A DNA stretch of 14,245 nucleotides from DASZVN01 sp035547055 (GCA_035547055.1 DASZVN010000130.1:1-14245); one strand, 5' to 3'; positions 6,134 to 13,879 are shown, counted from the stretch's first letter. The notes: generated by a model not told the origin, from the letters alone. Numbers and translations are program-made.

Positions 6134-7327
6134 TTACTCCGCGGCGGCGGCGGGCTTGAAGAAATTGCCCGAGCGGATGTGCACCAGCTCCTTGGCCGGG
6201 TCGAAGATCACGCCGATCGGGTCCTCGCCCTCGGCCACCGCCTTGATCTGGCGCTCCAGCATGCGGCGCTGCATGACGATGCCGCGGTCGGAGGTGGCGA
6301 GGTGCTCCTCGGAGTGCTTCGAGATCGCGCCCTGGCCGACCTGGGCCTCGAAGTCGCTCGGATATTCGCGGCGCTCGGCCTCGGTCTTGTCCTTCCACAG
6401 CGAGCCGTGGACGAGGAGGCCGCCGAGTCCGCGGCCGCGGGTGGCGAAGGCCTGGACGTAGTGCTCGTCGTCGACCGGCACCACCCACGACACCGCGGTC
6501 GACGGCCCGGTCTCGAGCTGGATGCCCGGCACGCTCATGATGTTGGGGCAGACCCAGTGCGAGATGCGGTCGACTTCCTGGCCGTTGTCGAGCGTGCGGA
6601 TCGCCGAGTAGCAGACGCCGTCCTCGACCTGGAAGAAATCGACCTTGGGCATCAGCGCGAATTCGGGGTGGAACTGGGCGCCGGTGAAGGTCGAGTGCAG
6701 GACCTGGACGTGGAAGGGGTCCAGCACGTTGTCGTTCATGTGGATCCAGCTATAGGGCAGCTCGTAGAAGCTGTCGTCGCCGGTCGAGCCGAAGCCGCCC
6801 ATCTGGGCGTGGATGTGCTCGCCGTCCTTGAGGTTCTCGAGGACGTCGTAGCGCGGCAGCACCGGCTTCTTCTCCGGCGGGCCCATATAGGCGAAGACGA
6901 GGCCGTAGCGCTCCTCGACCGGATACCACGGCTGGCGCACTTTCTCGCGATAGCCTTCGCCCTGGTTGGGCTCGCAGGGCTGGTCGAGGCAGTGGCCTTC
7001 CACGTCGAACAGCCAGCCGTGGTAGCAGCAGCGGATGCCCTGCTCTTCGACCTTGCCGTAGTAGAGCGTCGTGCCGCGATGCATGCAGCGCGGATAGAGC
7101 AGCCCGACCCGGCCCTTGCCGTCGCGGAAGATGACGAGGTCCTCGCCGAGGATGCGGACCCTCTTCGGGGTGGTCGTCACGTCCGAGGCGACGAACACCG
7201 GCTGCCAGAACCGCCGCATGAACTCGCCGCACGGCGTGCCGGGCCCGACCTCGGTCAGGAGCTTGTTGGGATGCTGCGGCGGCCGGCCATAGGCCGTGCC
7301 CTGGTCCACGCTCTGGGCGTCGCTCAT
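6134..7327 (-). CDS. Rieske non-heme iron oxygenase, large (alpha) subunit; aromatic ring-hydroxylating / demethylating type
   Basis: This 397-residue soluble oxygenase should activate O2 to hydroxylate or O-demethylate an aromatic or related substrate. The Rieske [2Fe-2S] ligands are Cys81-x-His83 (CMHRGT) and Cys100-x2-His103 (CCYHGW). The mononuclear iron site is NVLDPFHVQVLH (200-211), giving His206, His211 and the bridging Asp203. The third ligand is probably Asp347 in SDRGIVMQRRML. The C-terminal pattern resembles phthalate 4,5-dioxygenase, LigX and VanA-like single-subunit oxygenases more than the naphthalene type. The ATG at 7327 follows GAGGAGG. No ferredoxin or reductase partner is seen nearby, so electrons must come from proteins encoded elsewhere. 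Substrate unknown; nearby catabolic genes suggest aromatics. Confidence 0.9.
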   Translation of the reverse strand: MSDAQSVDQGTAYGRPPQHPNKLLTEVGPGTPCGEFMRRFWQPVFVASDVTTTPKRVRILGEDLVIFRDGKGRVGLLYPRCMHRGTTLYYGKVEEQGIRCCYHGWLFDVEGHCLDQPCEPNQGEGYREKVRQPWYPVEERYGLVFAYMGPPEKKPVLPRYDVLENLKDGEHIHAQMGGFGSTGDDSFYELPYSWIHMNDNVLDPFHVQVLHSTFTGAQFHPEFALMPKVDFFQVEDGVCYSAIRTLDNGQEVDRISHWVCPNIMSVPGIQLETGPSTAVSWVVPVDDEHYVQAFATRGRGLGGLLVHGSLWKDKTEAERREYPSDFEAQVGQGAISKHSEEHLATSDRGIVMQRRMLERQIKAVAEGEDPIGVIFDPAKELVHIRSGNFFKPAAAAE

Positions 7328-7362
7328 CGGCGTCCTCCTCGACAGATGTAGTGTTCTTGCAA

Positions 7363-7391
7363 AGCCTAGCAGCGGTCCGTCGCCGTCGCAA
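7363..7391 (-). promoter_or_regulatory. Candidate promoter for the Rieske oxygenase gene
   Basis: On the minus strand TTGCGA (7386-7391) and TAGGCT (7363-7368) are separated by exactly 17 bases. Transcription would start near 7356 and leave a short leader of about 30 bases containing the GAGGAGG ribosome site. The -10 match is only three of six. The rest of the 261-base divergent gap (7328-7588) has no feature I can support. A weak TTTCCC-N18-TAGGGT pair at 7535-7564 could serve ubiE. Confidence 0.3.
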
Positions 7392-7588
7392 TTGGAAGGC
7401 TTCCGGCAAGGCCATCAAGAGCTTGATCCGGCAGCCTTTGTCGCAACCGCCGGCGAGCGTGGCGCCGCACCCTGCGGCCGGGGCCGCGTTTCTGGCCGTG
7501 CCGGTTCCGCGGCGCCGCCGCCCGAGCCGGGCGGTTTCCCTTCCCTCGGATCATGCTCTAGGGTCCGGCGCCGACAGGGGAGTGGCGG

Positions 7589-8359
7589 ATGGCGGCGCCG
7601 GACGAGGCGGACACGACGACCGATTTCGGCTTCGCCACGATCGAGCTGGCGGAGAAGCAGGGCCTGGTCGACCGGGTGTTCGACCGCGTCGCCGACCGCT
7701 ACGACCTCATGAACGACCTGATGTCCGGCGGGCTCCACCGCGCCTGGAAGGCGGCGATGGTGACGGCGCTCGGCCTGCCGCAGGGGGTCAGGCGCTATCG
7801 CCTGCTCGACGTCGCCGGCGGCACCGGCGACGTCGCCTTCCGCGCGCTCCGGAGCGGCCCCGGCGTCGAGGCGACGCTGTTCGACATCAACGGGGCGATG
7901 CTCGAGGTCGGCCGCGCCCGCGCGCTCGATCGCGGCTTCGGCGCCCGCCTCGCGGTGACGCAGGGCTCGGCCGAGGACCTGCCCTTCGCCGACGGCAGCT
8001 TCGATGGCGTCACCATCGCGTTCGGCCTCCGCAACGTGCCGCGGCGGGAGAAGGCGCTCGCCGAGATGCGCCGGGTGCTGAGGCCGGGCGGCCGCTTCCT
8101 CTGCCTCGAATTCTCGCCGACCTTGACCGCGAGCGCGATCGCACCGCTCTACGATGCCTTCTCGTTCCACCTGATCCCGCGGATCGGCGAAGCTGTCGCC
8201 GGCGACGGCGAGCCCTATCGCTATCTCGTCGAATCGATCCGCCGCTTCCACGCGCCGGACGATCTCGCCGACCTCATGGCCGAAGCCGGCTTCGGCCGGG
8301 TGCGCTGGACGCCCTATAGCGGCGGCATCGCGAACCTCCACGCAGCCTGGCGGCTCTAG
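7589..8359 (+). CDS. ubiE: Ubiquinone/menaquinone biosynthesis C-methyltransferase UbiE
   Basis: This 256-residue S-adenosylmethionine-dependent methyltransferase C-methylates the benzoquinol ring in ubiquinone synthesis (and demethylmenaquinol where present). Both UbiE/COQ5 signatures are present: YDLMNDLMSGGLHRAWK (39-54 region) and RRVLRPGGRFLCLEFS (161-176). The SAM-binding motif I is LDVAGGTGD (73-81), and GLRNV (146-150) and SIRRF (216-220) are further family marks. The length matches the family. The ATG at 7589 has AGGGGAG upstream. The ubiB gene follows after 12 bases on the same strand, so the two form an operon, a common alphaproteobacterial arrangement. The usual coaBC follower is absent here. 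Confidence 0.95.
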   Translation: MAAPDEADTTTDFGFATIELAEKQGLVDRVFDRVADRYDLMNDLMSGGLHRAWKAAMVTALGLPQGVRRYRLLDVAGGTGDVAFRALRSGPGVEATLFDINGAMLEVGRARALDRGFGARLAVTQGSAEDLPFADGSFDGVTIAFGLRNVPRREKALAEMRRVLRPGGRFLCLEFSPTLTASAIAPLYDAFSFHLIPRIGEAVAGDGEPYRYLVESIRRFHAPDDLADLMAEAGFGRVRWTPYSGGIANLHAAWRL

Positions 8360-8371
8360 GGGCGGGTCGCG

Positions 8372-9949
8372 TTGCTCCGCACCCTTTCGCATCTCGCGCG
8401 CCTCGTCCGGGTCACCCATGCGCTCGCCCGCGAGGGCGTGCTCGAGCTGATCGATCCGACGGTCCTGCCGCGTCCGGCAGCGGTTGCCATCCGCCTGCTC
8501 CGCCTGTTCGAGCGGCCGGGCGCCGGCGGCTCGGCGAGCCGGATGTCGGCGGCGCTGACCCGGCTCGGCCCGTCCTACGTCAAGCTCGGCCAGTTCCTCG
8601 CGACCCGGCCCGACGTGGTCGGCCCGCAGCTTGCCGCCGAGCTCGAGCAGCTCCAGGACCGCATGCCGCCGTTCGGCATGGAGGCGGCGAAGGACACCAT
8701 CCAGCGCGCGCTCGGCCGCCCGGTCGAGGCGCTGTTCGTGAGCTTCTCCGAGCCGGTCGCCGCCGCCTCGATCGCCCAGGTCCATGCCGCGGTGGTCCGC
8801 ACCGCCGCGGGCGAGCGGCGGGTCGCCGTCAAGGTGCTGCGGCCGGGCGTCGCCCAGGGCTTCCGCCGCGACCTCGACACCTTCTACTGGGTCGCGCGGC
8901 TGGTCGAGCGCTGGTACCCGGCGATGCAGCGGCTGCGCCCGGTCGCGGTGGTCGACACGCTGGCGCGCACCGTCACCGTCGAGATGGACCTGCGCCTCGA
9001 GGCCGCCGCGCTGTCGGAGATGGCCGAGAACACCGCCCGCGACCCCGGCTTTCGCGTCCCCGCGGTCGAGTGGGAGCGCACCGCGCGCGAGGTCCTGACG
9101 CTGGAATGGGTCGACGGCATCCCGCTGGCCCATCGCGACGAGCTGATCGCCGCCGGCTTCGACGTGCCGGCGCTCGGGCGGCTCCTGATCCAGTCGTTCC
9201 TGCGCCAGGCGATGCGCGACGGCTTCTTCCACGCCGACCTCCATCCCGGCAATCTGTTCGTCGACGCCGCCGGGCGCCTCGTCGCGATCGACTTCGGCAT
9301 CACCGGCCGGCTCGGCCCCAAGGAGCGGCGCTTCCTCGCGGAAATCCTCTACGGCTTCATCCGGCGTGACTACCGCCGCGTCGCCGAGGTCCATTTCGAG
9401 GCCGGCTACGTGCCCGAGGACCAGTCGCCGGAGGAGTTCGCCCGGGCGCTCCGCGCCATCGGCGAGCCGATCCACGACCGCACCGCCGAGGAGATCTCGA
9501 TGGCGCGGCTGCTGAACCAGCTCTTCGAGGTGACCGACCTCTTCCACATGCGGACCCGGCCCGAGCTGATCCTGCTGCAGAAGACCATGATCGTGGTCGA
9601 GGGCGTCGCGCGCCGGCTCGATCCCCACCTCGACATCGGGTCGGCGTCGGCGCCGGTGGTGCAGGAATGGATCGCGCGGAACCTCGGCCCGGCCGGCATC
9701 GCCGCCGAGTTCGGCCGCGACCTCAAGACCATTGTGCGGGTGTTCGGCAACCTGCCGGAGCTGCTGCTTCAGACCGAGCGGCTGATGGACCTGGTCGAGG
9801 ACCGCGCCCGCTCGGGCTTCCACCTCGCGGTCGAATCGGCCGAGAATCTCGGCAACGCCCAGGCCCGCGCCGTTCGCGTCCAGATCCTGGCGCAATGGCT
9901 GACCGCGCTCGCCCTCCTCGCCATCGCCGGAGCCTTGATCTTCGGGTGA
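8372..9949 (+). CDS. ubiB: UbiB, atypical kinase/ATPase of ubiquinone biosynthesis (ABC1/ADCK family)
   Basis: This 525-residue protein is needed for ubiquinone synthesis, probably as an ATPase that helps handle lipid intermediates at the membrane. Family marks are the KxGQ motif KLGQ (71-74), the alanine-rich loop AAASIAQVH (130-138), Lys154 in VAVKVLRPG, the catalytic HADLHPGN (287-294) and the AIDFG metal-binding motif (305-309, Asp307). Only one clear membrane helix is visible at the C-terminus (about 503-524), where E. coli UbiB has two. The start is a TTG at 8372, with AGGGGCGGG upstream and 12 bases after the ubiE stop. No ATG exists before residue 58, and the TTG start gives the normal N-terminus. 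It ends before a convergent repeat element. Confidence 0.93.
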   Translation: MLRTLSHLARLVRVTHALAREGVLELIDPTVLPRPAAVAIRLLRLFERPGAGGSASRMSAALTRLGPSYVKLGQFLATRPDVVGPQLAAELEQLQDRMPPFGMEAAKDTIQRALGRPVEALFVSFSEPVAAASIAQVHAAVVRTAAGERRVAVKVLRPGVAQGFRRDLDTFYWVARLVERWYPAMQRLRPVAVVDTLARTVTVEMDLRLEAAALSEMAENTARDPGFRVPAVEWERTAREVLTLEWVDGIPLAHRDELIAAGFDVPALGRLLIQSFLRQAMRDGFFHADLHPGNLFVDAAGRLVAIDFGITGRLGPKERRFLAEILYGFIRRDYRRVAEVHFEAGYVPEDQSPEEFARALRAIGEPIHDRTAEEISMARLLNQLFEVTDLFHMRTRPELILLQKTMIVVEGVARRLDPHLDIGSASAPVVQEWIARNLGPAGIAAEFGRDLKTIVRVFGNLPELLLQTERLMDLVEDRARSGFHLAVESAENLGNAQARAVRVQILAQWLTALALLAIAGALIFG

Positions 9950-9984
9950 GGCCAGCGTCGGCATCGTGCCCGACCCATCGCGGC

Positions 9985-10118
9985 CCTTTCACCCGGTCGC
10001 GCTTCGCGCGACTCGACCTCTCCCCGGCGGGGAAAGGCAAGGGGGCGGCGCCAGAGCCTTCACCTCTCCCGGAGGGAAAGGTGAAGTCGCCCGCGCGGCG
10101 GGCGATCCGGGCGCGGGG
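9985..10118. repeat. Palindromic intergenic repeat family B, copy 2 (convergent gap)
   Basis: This is an element of about 134 bases related to the one at 5948-6072. It shares the order CACCCGGT, a short hairpin ending in GCGACTCGACCTCTCCC, and a second stem block. Hairpins are GTCGCGC-ttc-GCGCGAC (9996-10012), CCCCGGCGGGG-like (10022-10032) and CTTCACCTCTCCC-gga-GGGAAAGGTGAAG with one mismatch (about 10058-10085). It fills the gap between the 3' ends of ubiB and rmuC, so it may stop transcription from both sides. Confidence 0.7.
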
Positions 10119-10135
10119 CTGCGACGCCGGCGGAT

Positions 10136-11248
10136 TCACTCCGCCGCTTCACCTCGGGGCACCGGATTCGGCAATGCTTCGGGCTTGGTCGGCGCCTCGA
10201 ACTCGAGCTGCTCGATGCGGTTGCCGCGCTTCAGCGCCTTGTCCTTGGAGATCTCGATCTTGTCGAGGTCGTCGACGACCTGCCCGAAATGCGCCTTGAG
10301 CTTGCCGACGCGCTCGCCGAGCCGGCGCACGTCGTCGAGGAGCGCCCGCACCTCGTCCTGCACGAGATGGGCCTGCTCGCGGAGCCGGGCATCGTGGACC
10401 AGGCCCTGCACCACCTGGATCGCCAGCATCAGGAGCGAGGGCGAGACCACCAGCACGCGGGCGCGATGGGCACGCTGGATCACGTCGTCGAAGCGTTCCT
10501 GCAGCTCGCCGTAGAGCGCCTCGGACGGAACGAACAGCAGCGCCACGTCCTGGGTCTCGCCCGGCACCAGGTATTTGTCGGCGATGTCCTTGATGTGCTT
10601 GATCACGTCCTGGCGCATGCGCTGGGCGGCGCGGGCCTCGTCCTCCGGCGTCGTCGCGCGGCGCAGCTCCTCGAACGCCTCCAGCGGGAACTTGGCGTCC
10701 ACGGCCAGCACCCGGCTGTCGCCCGGCAGGTGGATCGCGCAGTCCGGCCGGACGCGGGTCGAGAGCGTGTATTGGAACGAATAGGAGCTCGACGGCAGGC
10801 CGTCGCGGACGATGGCCTCCATCCGGCCCTGGCCGAAGGCGCCGCGCGCCTGCTTGTTGGCGAGGATCGCCTTGAGGCCGGAGACCTGGTCGGTCAGCGC
10901 ACCGAGATTCTGCTGTGCCGCGTCGATCACCGCGATGCGGGCCTCGAGCTTCTGCAACTCCTCGGCGGTCAGGCGGGCGCCGGTCGAAAGGCCGTCGCCG
11001 ACCCGCTGGCTCACCTGGTCGAGCCGCTCGGCCATGGTGCGGGCGAGCTCCGACTGGCCGCCCGCCAGCATCTGCCCGACCGAGGCGAGCCGGCCCTGGA
11101 GCTCGGCCTGGGCCTCGGCCAGCGCCGCGATGCGGGCCTCGGCGGCCGAATCTTGCGCGGGGCGAGCGAGCCGCACCAGCACGACGACGAGAAGCACCAC
11201 CGCAGTCGCGGCCAGCGCCAGGAGCAGGACGAGGAGGAGCGTCGACAT
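10136..11248 (-). CDS. rmuC: DNA recombination protein RmuC homologue
   Basis: This 370-residue protein has one N-terminal membrane helix (about 4-26), an alanine/glutamate-rich region likely to be coiled coil (about 34-130), and the conserved RmuC core. The core includes RGAFGQGRMEAIVRDGLP (135-152), TRVRPDCAIHLP (164-175, Asp169) and LAVDAKFPLEAFEE (181-194, Asp184 and Lys186), which fits the PD-(D/E)xK nuclease-like core proposed for the family. ALLFVPSEALYGE (236-248) is also typical. RmuC limits DNA inversions at short inverted repeats in E. coli, though its enzymatic activity is not well established. It is somewhat shorter than E. coli RmuC. It appears to be monocistronic and converges with ubiB. 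Confidence 0.93.
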   Translation of the reverse strand: MSTLLLVLLLALAATAVVLLVVVLVRLARPAQDSAAEARIAALAEAQAELQGRLASVGQMLAGGQSELARTMAERLDQVSQRVGDGLSTGARLTAEELQKLEARIAVIDAAQQNLGALTDQVSGLKAILANKQARGAFGQGRMEAIVRDGLPSSSYSFQYTLSTRVRPDCAIHLPGDSRVLAVDAKFPLEAFEELRRATTPEDEARAAQRMRQDVIKHIKDIADKYLVPGETQDVALLFVPSEALYGELQERFDDVIQRAHRARVLVVSPSLLMLAIQVVQGLVHDARLREQAHLVQDEVRALLDDVRRLGERVGKLKAHFGQVVDDLDKIEISKDKALKRGNRIEQLEFEAPTKPEALPNPVPRGEAAE

Positions 11249-11325
11249 ACGTCCAGCCTAAGGCGATTCGGCCGTCGGGTCGCTGCTCTCCAGCGCGCCG
11301 TCCGCCCCACCTCCCACCCCTCGAT

Positions 11326-11544
11326 CGGGCGGGCCGCAACGGCATGGCACGGCTTAAGCACGTGATGGTGCTTCCTCATGGCGGCCGACGAGCCGCTTGG
11401 CTCTGAATGGCTCGATCACCCCTTGGCCGGCGGCTATGCCGGGTTGGGGAGTGCCATATCGGCGGAGACTTCCTCCGGATCTACAAGGTCGAGCCGGACC
11501 AAATCGTCTTTGCCCGCACCGGCACCCATAGCGCGCTGATCGGC
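11326..11544 (+). pseudogene. Broken YafQ/RelE-family type II toxin remnant
   Basis: Three frame pieces together give most of a YafQ-like mRNA interferase. Piece 1 (to about 11376) reads NGMARLKHVMVL. Piece 2 (about 11378-11446) reads AADEPLGSEWLDHPLAGGYA. Piece 3 (about 11446-11544) reads ECHIGGDFLRIYKV, then ARTGTHSALIG. This parallels E. coli YafQ (KDMNKLK, KDHPLQGSWKGY, HVEPDWILIYK, ERTGTHAALFG). The histidines of DHPL, CHIG and GTH and the Asp of GGD are kept; the final Phe is Ile. An extra base near 11374-11380 and a missing base in a G-run at 11443-11448 compensate each other but leave a TGA at 11404. The first 25 or so residues and any antitoxin gene are missing. It looks like a decayed toxin-antitoxin locus. 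Confidence 0.7.
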
Positions 11545-11569
11545 CAGAGGCGGCCGCCACTCCCCGCTC

Positions 11570-11598
11570 TTGCCATCGCTCGCGCCTCATCCTATCGT
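11570..11598 (+). promoter_or_regulatory. Sigma70-type promoter of the HpaB/HpaC-like operon
   Basis: TTGCCA (11570-11575) and TATCGT (11593-11598) are separated by exactly 17 bases, matching five and four of six consensus positions. Transcription would start at about 11605, just where two tandem palindromic operators begin. The leader to the ATG at 11666 would be about 60 bases. Confidence 0.55.
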
Positions 11599-11604
11599 CG
11601 CCTC

Positions 11605-11638
11605 GTTCGCATTCCGCACAGAAGTTCGATAAGCGAAC
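11605..11638. promoter_or_regulatory. Two tandem GTTCG-N5-CG(A/C)AC operators, IclR-like
   Basis: Site 1 is GTTCGCATTCCGCAC (11605-11619) and site 2 is GTTCGATAAGCGAAC (11624-11638). The latter is a perfect palindrome that extends to AGTTCG/CGAACT (11623-11639). They are 19 bases apart centre to centre and lie just downstream of the predicted promoter and before the ribosome site. The shape GTTCG-N5-CGAAC/CGCAC resembles sites of IclR-family regulators of aromatic catabolism such as PcaR. The position suggests repression by blocking initiation or elongation. No regulator gene is in the window, so the binding protein is inferred. Confidence 0.6.
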
Positions 11639-11665
11639 TCAGCGCGGCCGGAGGAGGAAGCGGCA

Positions 11666-13273
11666 ATGGACGAGGCGGTCAAGTCCAAGGGCAAGGCCAG
11701 GACCAGCGGCGCGCCGGCGCTCGACATCGGCGCGGTGTCGTCGGCCAAGCCGCAGACCGGCGCCGAGTTCCTCGACTCGCTGAAGGACGGCCGCGAGATC
11801 TGGCTCTACGGCGAGCGCGTCAAGGACGTCACCACCCATCCCGGCTTCCGCAACACCGCGCGGATGCTGGCCCGCCATTTCGACGCGCTGCACGACCCCA
11901 AGAAGCAGCCGACGCTGACGGTGCCGACCGACACCGGCAACGGCAGCTACACCCACGCCTATTTCAAGGCGCCCAAGACGGTCGCGGAATCCGTCGCCGG
12001 GCGCGACGCCATCGCCACCTGGGCCCGCATCAACTACGGCTGGATGGGCCGCGCGCCGGACTACAAGGCGGCGTTCCTCGCCACCCTCGGCGCCAATTCC
12101 GACTTCTACGACCCGTACCAGGAGAATGCGACGCGCTGGTACAAGTTCAGCCAGGAGCGCGTGCCCTTCATCAACCACGCCATCATCCACCCGCCGATGG
12201 ACCGCGACCGGCCGCCGAACGAGGTCGCCGACGTCTGCTGCCACGTCGAGAAGGAGACCGACGCCGGCATCGTCGTCTCCGGCGCCAAGGTGGTCGCCAC
12301 CGGCTCGGCGCTGACCAACTACACCTTCGTCGCCCATCACGGGCTGACCCCGCTTCAGGACAAGAAGTTCGCGGTGGTCTTCATGATCCCGACCAGCGCG
12401 AAGGGCGTGAAGCTGCTCTGCCGCACCTCCTACGAGATGACCTCGACAGTGATGGGGAGCCCGTTCGACTATCCCCTGTCGAGCCGGCTCGACGAGAACG
12501 ACGCCGTCTTCATCATGGACAAGGTGCTGGTGCCCTGGGAAAACGTCTTCGTCTACAACGACGTCGAGAAGGCCAACAATTTCTTCCCGCGCACGGGCTT
12601 CCTGCCGCGGGCGCTGCTCCACGGCTGCACCCGCCTCTCGGTCAAGCTCGACTTCATCGCCGGGCTGATGCTGAAAGCGGTCGAGGCCGGCGGCACCAAG
12701 GATTTCCGCGGCGTCCAGGCCAATGTCGGCGAGGTGATCGGCTGGCGGAACCTGTTCTGGGCGCTGTCCGATGCCATGGTGCGCGATCCCAAGCCGTGGA
12801 TCGGCGACTATCTCCTGCCGAACGACTCCCCGGCCGCCGCCTACCAGATCATCGCGACCATCGCCTACAGCAAGGTGAAGTACCTGATCGAGGAGACGGT
12901 CGCTTCGGGCCTGATCTACCTCAACAGCCACGCGCGCGACTTCGCCAACCCCGAGCTTCGCCCCTATATCGACCGCTACATGCGCGGTTCGAACGGCTAC
13001 AAGGCCGAGGAGCGGGTGAAGCTCCTCAAGCTTCTCTGGGACGCGCTGGCGACCGAGTTCGGCGGCCGCCACGAGCTCTACGAGATCAATTATTCCGGCT
13101 CGACCGAGGAGATCCGGCGCTACGCCCTGTTCGGCGCCCAGGCCACCGGACTCGCCGACAAGATGAAGGGCTTCGCCGAGGAGTGCCTGGCCGAATACGG
13201 CCTCGAGGGCTGGCGCGTGCCGGACCTCACCGACCCCGGCGAGCTCAGCTACCACGTCGCCCGCGGCAAATAG
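11666..13273 (+). CDS. 4-hydroxyphenylacetate 3-hydroxylase (HpaB) family FADH2-dependent monooxygenase
   Basis: This 535-residue cytoplasmic protein is the oxygenase component of a two-component flavin monooxygenase, which ortho-hydroxylates phenols using reduced FAD supplied by a partner reductase. Family marks are an N-terminal TGAEFLDSLKDGREIWLYGE (31-50), MGRAPDYKAAF (127-137), the acyl-CoA-dehydrogenase-like middle with NYTFVAHH (218-225), VPWENVFVYND (289-299), and the C-terminal YIDRYMRGS (434-442) and EFGGRHELYEINYSG (464-478). The length fits HpaB, PheA and PvcC-type proteins. The ATG at 11666 follows GGAGGAGGAAG. The flavin reductase gene is 8 bases downstream. The true substrate (4-hydroxyphenylacetate, a phenol or another phenolic) cannot be decided from sequence. 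Confidence 0.9.
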   Translation: MDEAVKSKGKARTSGAPALDIGAVSSAKPQTGAEFLDSLKDGREIWLYGERVKDVTTHPGFRNTARMLARHFDALHDPKKQPTLTVPTDTGNGSYTHAYFKAPKTVAESVAGRDAIATWARINYGWMGRAPDYKAAFLATLGANSDFYDPYQENATRWYKFSQERVPFINHAIIHPPMDRDRPPNEVADVCCHVEKETDAGIVVSGAKVVATGSALTNYTFVAHHGLTPLQDKKFAVVFMIPTSAKGVKLLCRTSYEMTSTVMGSPFDYPLSSRLDENDAVFIMDKVLVPWENVFVYNDVEKANNFFPRTGFLPRALLHGCTRLSVKLDFIAGLMLKAVEAGGTKDFRGVQANVGEVIGWRNLFWALSDAMVRDPKPWIGDYLLPNDSPAAAYQIIATIAYSKVKYLIEETVASGLIYLNSHARDFANPELRPYIDRYMRGSNGYKAEERVKLLKLLWDALATEFGGRHELYEINYSGSTEEIRRYALFGAQATGLADKMKGFAEECLAEYGLEGWRVPDLTDPGELSYHVARGK

Positions 13274-13281
13274 GAGAAGCG

Positions 13282-13827
13282 ATGGCAGACGACGCGATCG
13301 AAGCGCTGGCGCCGCCCGCCCCCGGCCTCGGCGTCCTGTCGGCGGCGCTCGACGCCCATTTCCGCGGCGCCATGCGGCAGACCGCGTCGGGCGTGACCGT
13401 GATTGCGACCGACGGCCGCGCCGGGCGCGAGGGCGTCACCGTCTCGACCTTCTGCTCGCTGTCGCTCGAGCCGCCCTCGGTGATCGCCTGCATCAGCCGG
13501 ACCAGCCGCTGCCTGCCGGTGCTGATGGAGAACGGCGCCTTCGTCGCCAACGTGCTCGCCGAGGACCAGAGCGACGTCGCCGCGATCTTCGCCGGCCATG
13601 TCGACGTGCCGCGGCAGGCACGCTTCGAGGCCGGGCGCTGGAGCACGCTCGTCACCGGCTCGCCGGTGCTGGAGCGGGCAGTCGCGAACTTCGACTGCCG
13701 GCTCGCCACCAGCTTCGACTTCGGCTCCCACCGCATCGTCATCGGCGTCATCGCCGACGTGGTGCAGCAGCACGAGGCCCGGCCCCTCCTCTTCTCCGAC
13801 CGCCGCTTCCGCCGCATGGAGGGGTGA
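13282..13827 (+). CDS. HpaC-like flavin reductase, partner of the HpaB-type monooxygenase
   Basis: This 181-residue flavin reductase-like, FMN-binding split-barrel protein should use NAD(P)H to make free reduced flavin for the oxygenase encoded just upstream. Landmarks are FRGAMRQTASGVTVIAT (27-43), GREGVTVSTFCSLSLEPPS (48-66), CISRTSRCLPVL (70-81), FVANVLAEDQ (87-96) and FGSHRIVIGVI (147-157), all in family order. The length is typical. The start is the ATG at 13282, with GGAGAAG in the 8-base gap after the oxygenase stop. The open frame extends far upstream, but that part is only a shadow of the oxygenase gene. Tight spacing supports co-translation from one mRNA. The preference for FMN or FAD is not visible. 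Confidence 0.88.
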   Translation: MADDAIEALAPPAPGLGVLSAALDAHFRGAMRQTASGVTVIATDGRAGREGVTVSTFCSLSLEPPSVIACISRTSRCLPVLMENGAFVANVLAEDQSDVAAIFAGHVDVPRQARFEAGRWSTLVTGSPVLERAVANFDCRLATSFDFGSHRIVIGVIADVVQQHEARPLLFSDRRFRRMEG

Positions 13828-13879
13828 GGATGGCGCCGCACGTGGGCATCGGCTTCGCCGATGCCCTACGAGGTAGCGC

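Noticed and set aside
7415..9964. Minus-strand open frame of 849 codons opposite ubiE and ubiB
   Set aside because: This is a GC-rich antisense shadow; the plus strand holds two clear conserved proteins.
11639..13255. Minus-strand open frame of 538 codons opposite the HpaB-like gene
   Set aside because: It has no domain, is arginine/aspartate/histidine-rich in the way antisense shadows are here, and lies fully inside a conserved gene.
11407..13827. A single plus-strand open frame of 806 codons spanning the toxin tail, the HpaB region and the flavin reductase
   Set aside because: Its middle is an out-of-frame shadow of the HpaB-like gene. Only the first about 45 codons (toxin remnant) and the last 181 codons (flavin reductase) have meaning, and they are unrelated.
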